Below, in pieces: positions 14,651 to 17,663 of a stretch of DNA of 17,663 bases. The first letter of the stretch is position 1, and the number at the start of each line of letters is the position of its first letter. The notes under the pieces were generated by a model, which saw only the letters and a list, made by a program, of their open reading frames with translations, ran no database searches and had not been told where the DNA came from. The position numbers and the translations under genes were made by a program. Source of the DNA: an uncultured Clostridia bacterium (GTDB taxonomy: Bacteria > Bacillota > Clostridia > Oscillospirales > CAG-272); contig CAMFEL010000023.1 in NCBI GenBank assembly GCA_945949385.1, forward strand, positions 1-17,663, given 5' to 3'.

Positions 14651-16028
14651 GATGAAAAAAATGACAGCAAAACGGAAAAAAACCGATCCCTTTGGACTCA
14701 GCCTGTTGTGGATAGGCGCCCTGTTTCTCGTAAATCCGCTGATAAACACGGTAGATATTTTGCCGGATAGGGCGGGAGATATTCCCATGGCTGTGGCTCT
14801 TGTGCGCATAGCGACTCTTCATGAAGGCATGAAAAAAGCCATGCGGAATTTTATATTCCTTGCAGTAATAAGCGCGGCACAGCTTCTCAGCGCTTTGGGC
14901 ACGCCCTTTTTATCCGATTCCTACCTGCTGCTTATGACCTTTGTCTTTGCGGTATTGCAGGGTATCGCTTTCTTCCCCGCCATAACAGGTCTGTTTGAAG
15001 GCTTTGACTGGCTTGGAACCAGATACGGTTTACCTGCGGCGGCGGGAATTAAAAAGAGAAACGGAAAAACCGTTGCTCTTTCCTCCGTGCGACGACTTAC
15101 CTTTGCCGCATTCATTGTGCGCGAGGCAGGCTCGGTTATCCCCGTACTGCCTGCCGTCACCATGACGGGAGTCACATATTTCCCCGGTGCGTACAGCACG
15201 GACTGGACGCTGCTGACCCCGCCGCTTTATGTCCTGGCGTGGATAGCGGGACTTGCCGTTTCCGTGCCGTGGGTTATCCGTTTTGTATCATATGTAAAAG
15301 GCGTTATTTCCGGCGGAGGAGAGGTTTTTTCTTCCCTTTACACCCGCTACGAATCCGAAGTGCTGGCCGACGTCCGCGGCAGAACTGCGGCGAGAATGAA
15401 GGTAGCACTTATAATGCTTTGCGCGGCGGCGGCTCTCAACTTCGATATGTATGTGGACGGGCTGAATATCTTTCCCGGACTTCTTGTGTCGGCGCTTATT
15501 ATTGCGTCTCTTGCCCTTATGCTTAAAAACAGCAAAAAGCTTGCCGTGGCGGGAATAGTGTTTTCCGCTTTGCGCATAGTGCTGTCAGGGGCGGGTGAAG
15601 TGCTTCAGTATCTTTACAGAGCAGAAAATTACAAGCCGAAATCGGCGGCGTATTTTATAGGTGACGCGCCTGTGCTGTATATGCGTATCGAAATAACTGC
15701 CATAGCGGAAGCGCTGATGTTTGCATTGTCCGCAGTTTTCCTGTTCTGCGTGCTTAGACGGACGCTGAAGACACACGCGGCGCTTTTCGGAGCAGATGTC
15801 AATATGTTTATGCGTAAAAAGCGCAATAAGGGCGGCATCCTGCGCTCTCTGACCGTCCTTCAGGTGCTGTGGGAGGTAATGGCTCTTTCCGGAGCAGCCC
15901 TTACCGTACTGCTTAAATATTTCCCCGAGTATTGGCTTATTAACGGTCTGCTTGCAATAGTGCTGACCGTGCTGAGTATCCGCATTTTCGATGAATTGTA
16001 CGGGATAATTTACGAAAACAAAGGCTGA
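14643..16028 (+). CDS. Multi-pass membrane protein of unknown function
   Basis: I do not recognise this 461-residue protein. I count about ten or eleven hydrophobic segments (for example near 16-36, 69-90, 93-118, 190-215, 255-275, 280-300 and several up to the C terminus), with a lysine-rich start (KKMTAKRKKTD) that would stay in the cytoplasm. The chosen ATG overlaps the end of secA by eight bases; the in-frame ATG at 14619 lies deeper in secA. No good ribosome binding site is visible, so it is probably translated by coupling to secA. Its position between SecA and an exported foldase-like lipoprotein suggests an envelope or export role, but this is inference from context only. Confidence 0.8.
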   Translation: MTEMKKMTAKRKKTDPFGLSLLWIGALFLVNPLINTVDILPDRAGDIPMAVALVRIATLHEGMKKAMRNFIFLAVISAAQLLSALGTPFLSDSYLLLMTFVFAVLQGIAFFPAITGLFEGFDWLGTRYGLPAAAGIKKRNGKTVALSSVRRLTFAAFIVREAGSVIPVLPAVTMTGVTYFPGAYSTDWTLLTPPLYVLAWIAGLAVSVPWVIRFVSYVKGVISGGGEVFSSLYTRYESEVLADVRGRTAARMKVALIMLCAAAALNFDMYVDGLNIFPGLLVSALIIASLALMLKNSKKLAVAGIVFSALRIVLSGAGEVLQYLYRAENYKPKSAAYFIGDAPVLYMRIEITAIAEALMFALSAVFLFCVLRRTLKTHAALFGADVNMFMRKKRNKGGILRSLTVLQVLWEVMALSGAALTVLLKYFPEYWLINGLLAIVLTVLSIRIFDELYGIIYENKG

Positions 16029-16072
16029 AAAAACTGCGAAAGCAGTGAAAGGAAGAGAAAGGTAGAGACGGA

Positions 16073-17464
16073 ATGAAAAAATTTTTATCGGTAATACTTG
16101 CTCTGGCGACGATGCTGACTCTTTCCGCCTGCGCAAAAACGGCTGACGGCGGGGACAAAGACAATTCATCCTCATACAAGCCTGACGATATTGCTCTGAA
16201 AAGCGAAAACTTTACCATTACAAGAGCCGAGGTATCCTATATTTTTTACCAGAACTATAACGAGTTCGTAAATACCCAGCCCGACAGCGTGGATATGTAC
16301 AACATAGACACAAACAGTTCGCTGAAAGGGCAGGAATATCATGACGGCATTAGCTGGTTCAGATATTTTGCGGACGCCACTCTGGACTACATGAAATATG
16401 TTCTTGTGTTCTGCGAGGCGGCTCTCGCCGACGGTCTGGAGCTTGACGAGGAAGACAAAGCTTCTATTGACGAGGCTGTCCGGTCCTACTACGACTACGC
16501 CGATAAATACGATTACGATGTGCAGGAGCTGTTTACAAAGACCTTCAATTCCGACGTTACGCCCAAAGTGCTTCGCGCCTATCTTGAAAAGGACGCCCTT
16601 GCGCATAAGTATTACTATAAGCTTATCGACAGCTACGAGCATACGGATGATGAGCTGAGCGCCTTTGTTGAGGAAAATCCCTACAAGTTTTACAGCATTG
16701 ACTATATAAGCTACACCTTTGACGAGGACTTTGACAGCAATGCCAAGGAAAGCGCGGCGGCTCTTGCTTCAATCAGCGACACGGAGGAATTCAAAAAGCA
16801 CATAGAGGATTACGCTTCTGATATTAAAACGGACACGGTGCTGAATATAGAAGATTGCATAGTGCGATATGCTGCGAGAAACGAGTACAGCGAATTCAGT
16901 GTATGGGCGTTTGACGGTGCAGAGGCGGGAGAGACTTACACCGCCGCAAACGAGCTGGAGGGCACATACACCGTTTATCTGCTTACCTCCGCACCCTCGC
17001 TTCAGGAATATAAAACCAGAGATTTCAGATTTATAAAGGAATATGTCAGCGGTCACGACAGCTTCCAGGAGACCATGAACTATGTAAACGGTCTGCTTGA
17101 GGAGTGGAAAACCGGCGAGGCAAGTGAAGAAAGCTTTGCCGCACTTGCGGACGAACATAACAAGCTTACGGACGATGAGCTGGGCGGAGGGCTGTACCTG
17201 AACGCGGCGAAATCCGATACCTCCCTTCCCCAAACGGCTATCGACTGGCTGTTTGCGGAGGACACAGAGCCCGGGGATACGACTGTTGTTAAGGGTGACG
17301 CCTGCTATATGGCGCTTTACTACATAGGCGAGGATGAGGTGCAGTGGAAATTCCTTGCAAAACAGGGACTCAGCGAAAAAAAATATCTTGAGGACTACGA
17401 AAAGTTCAGCGAGAAGTACCCCGTAACCGTTGACAATGATGTGATAGACTCCCTGGAGGCATAG
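16073..17464 (+). CDS. PrsA/SurA-like lipoprotein with tandem degenerate parvulin-like segments
   Basis: The 463-residue protein starts with a lipoprotein signal peptide: Lys2-Lys3, a hydrophobic run and the lipobox LSAC with Cys20. After a Ser/Asp/Gly-rich linker comes a helical SurA-N-like part (about 45-205) and then two segments that look like worn parvulin domains. The first (about 210-310) goes from a DYISYTF strand to an EFSVWAFDGAEAGE turn. The second (about 315-425) goes from TRDFRFI through SFAALADE, GGGLY and LPQTAIDWLF to PGDTTVVKGDACYMALYY. Such lipoproteins help secreted proteins fold after Sec export. The usual catalytic His and Cys/Asp pattern is not obvious, so it may be a chaperone only. 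It lies 44 bases after the membrane protein gene. Confidence 0.78.
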   Translation: MKKFLSVILALATMLTLSACAKTADGGDKDNSSSYKPDDIALKSENFTITRAEVSYIFYQNYNEFVNTQPDSVDMYNIDTNSSLKGQEYHDGISWFRYFADATLDYMKYVLVFCEAALADGLELDEEDKASIDEAVRSYYDYADKYDYDVQELFTKTFNSDVTPKVLRAYLEKDALAHKYYYKLIDSYEHTDDELSAFVEENPYKFYSIDYISYTFDEDFDSNAKESAAALASISDTEEFKKHIEDYASDIKTDTVLNIEDCIVRYAARNEYSEFSVWAFDGAEAGETYTAANELEGTYTVYLLTSAPSLQEYKTRDFRFIKEYVSGHDSFQETMNYVNGLLEEWKTGEASEESFAALADEHNKLTDDELGGGLYLNAAKSDTSLPQTAIDWLFAEDTEPGDTTVVKGDACYMALYYIGEDEVQWKFLAKQGLSEKKYLEDYEKFSEKYPVTVDNDVIDSLEA

Positions 17465-17518
17465 TTCGGAATACGAAAAGGGATATATTCTTGAGCTTGA
17501 ACTGAAATGATCCGCGGC

Positions 17519-17663
17519 ATATATGGGGCTCTGATCCATACACCGGTGAGTATATACGGGGCTCCGCCTCGCGCTCCGCGGGATATATACGGGGCTCCGC
17601 CCCGTACCCCGCTTAGAACCTTTTTTGAAAAAAAGGTTCTAAGGACTCCAAAAAACTTTTAAT
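17519..17663. repeat. Palindromic intergenic element, left arm (cut by window end)
   Basis: Three degenerate GC units of about 30-35 bases follow one another (around 17519-17549, 17550-17580 and 17582-17611); the last is a clean palindrome (17589-17605). Then comes the long hairpin 17612-17643 (CTTAGAACC stem) and the CCAAAAAACTTTT tail seen in the other copies. It starts about 55 bases after the lipoprotein stop and could terminate the secA unit. The core and right arm would lie beyond the window. Confidence 0.75.

Noticed and set aside
16033..16046. Small hairpin with GAAA loop between the membrane protein and lipoprotein genes
   Set aside because: A 5 bp stem is too short to distinguish from chance, and nothing else supports a function.

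Overview
The window looks like the replication-origin neighbourhood of a low- to mid-GC Gram-positive bacterium of the class Clostridia. I lean to the Oscillospirales/Ruminococcaceae from the overall gene style, the DnaA and RemB sequences and the GC-rich intergenic palindromes, but no 16S or other strict marker is present. Eleven protein genes are supported: gyrA, a PfkB-family sugar kinase, gyrB, remB, dnaN, dnaA, a cytoplasmic SGNH hydrolase, trmL, secA, a multi-pass membrane protein and a PrsA/SurA-like lipoprotein. I see no tRNA, rRNA or CRISPR array.

Layout. Bases 1-646 carry no gene. They hold a long-period direct repeat, several hairpins and half of a palindromic intergenic element. 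From 696 to 9745 the minus strand carries, in transcription order, dnaA, dnaN, remB, gyrB, pfkB-like and gyrA, closed by a strong terminator at 647-691. The 425 bp between dnaA and dnaN is very AT-rich and contains a good match to the Bacillus DnaA-trio unwinding element, so it is the best oriC candidate. From 9996 to 11212 an SGNH hydrolase gene sits between two copies of a roughly 260-295 bp palindromic element in opposite orientations. trmL (minus) and secA (plus) then diverge from a 164 bp promoter region. secA is followed by a coupled membrane protein gene and a foldase-like lipoprotein gene. The window ends inside another copy of the palindromic element.

How the genes fit together. The left half is replication initiation and topology: DnaA opens the origin, DnaN is the clamp, and GyrB/GyrA supply negative supercoils. 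RemB (a matrix/biofilm regulator in Bacillus) and a sugar kinase are built into the same transcription unit. Compared with the classical Firmicutes order, rlbA/yaaA and recF are missing between dnaN and gyrB, and the rpmH-rnpA-yidC group is not upstream of dnaA. The right half is protein export: SecA motor, an unknown membrane protein, and an exported lipoprotein with two degenerate parvulin-like segments.

Most worth a second look: (1) the origin, where a DnaA-trio is clear but no consensus DnaA box is visible, together with a DnaA whose box-reading helix has Tyr and Ser where E. coli has His434 and His439; (2) the inverted pair of bipolar palindromic elements around the SGNH gene; (3) the sugar kinase whose start codon overlaps the gyrB stop; (4) GyrA with Gly at the E. 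coli Asp87 quinolone position.
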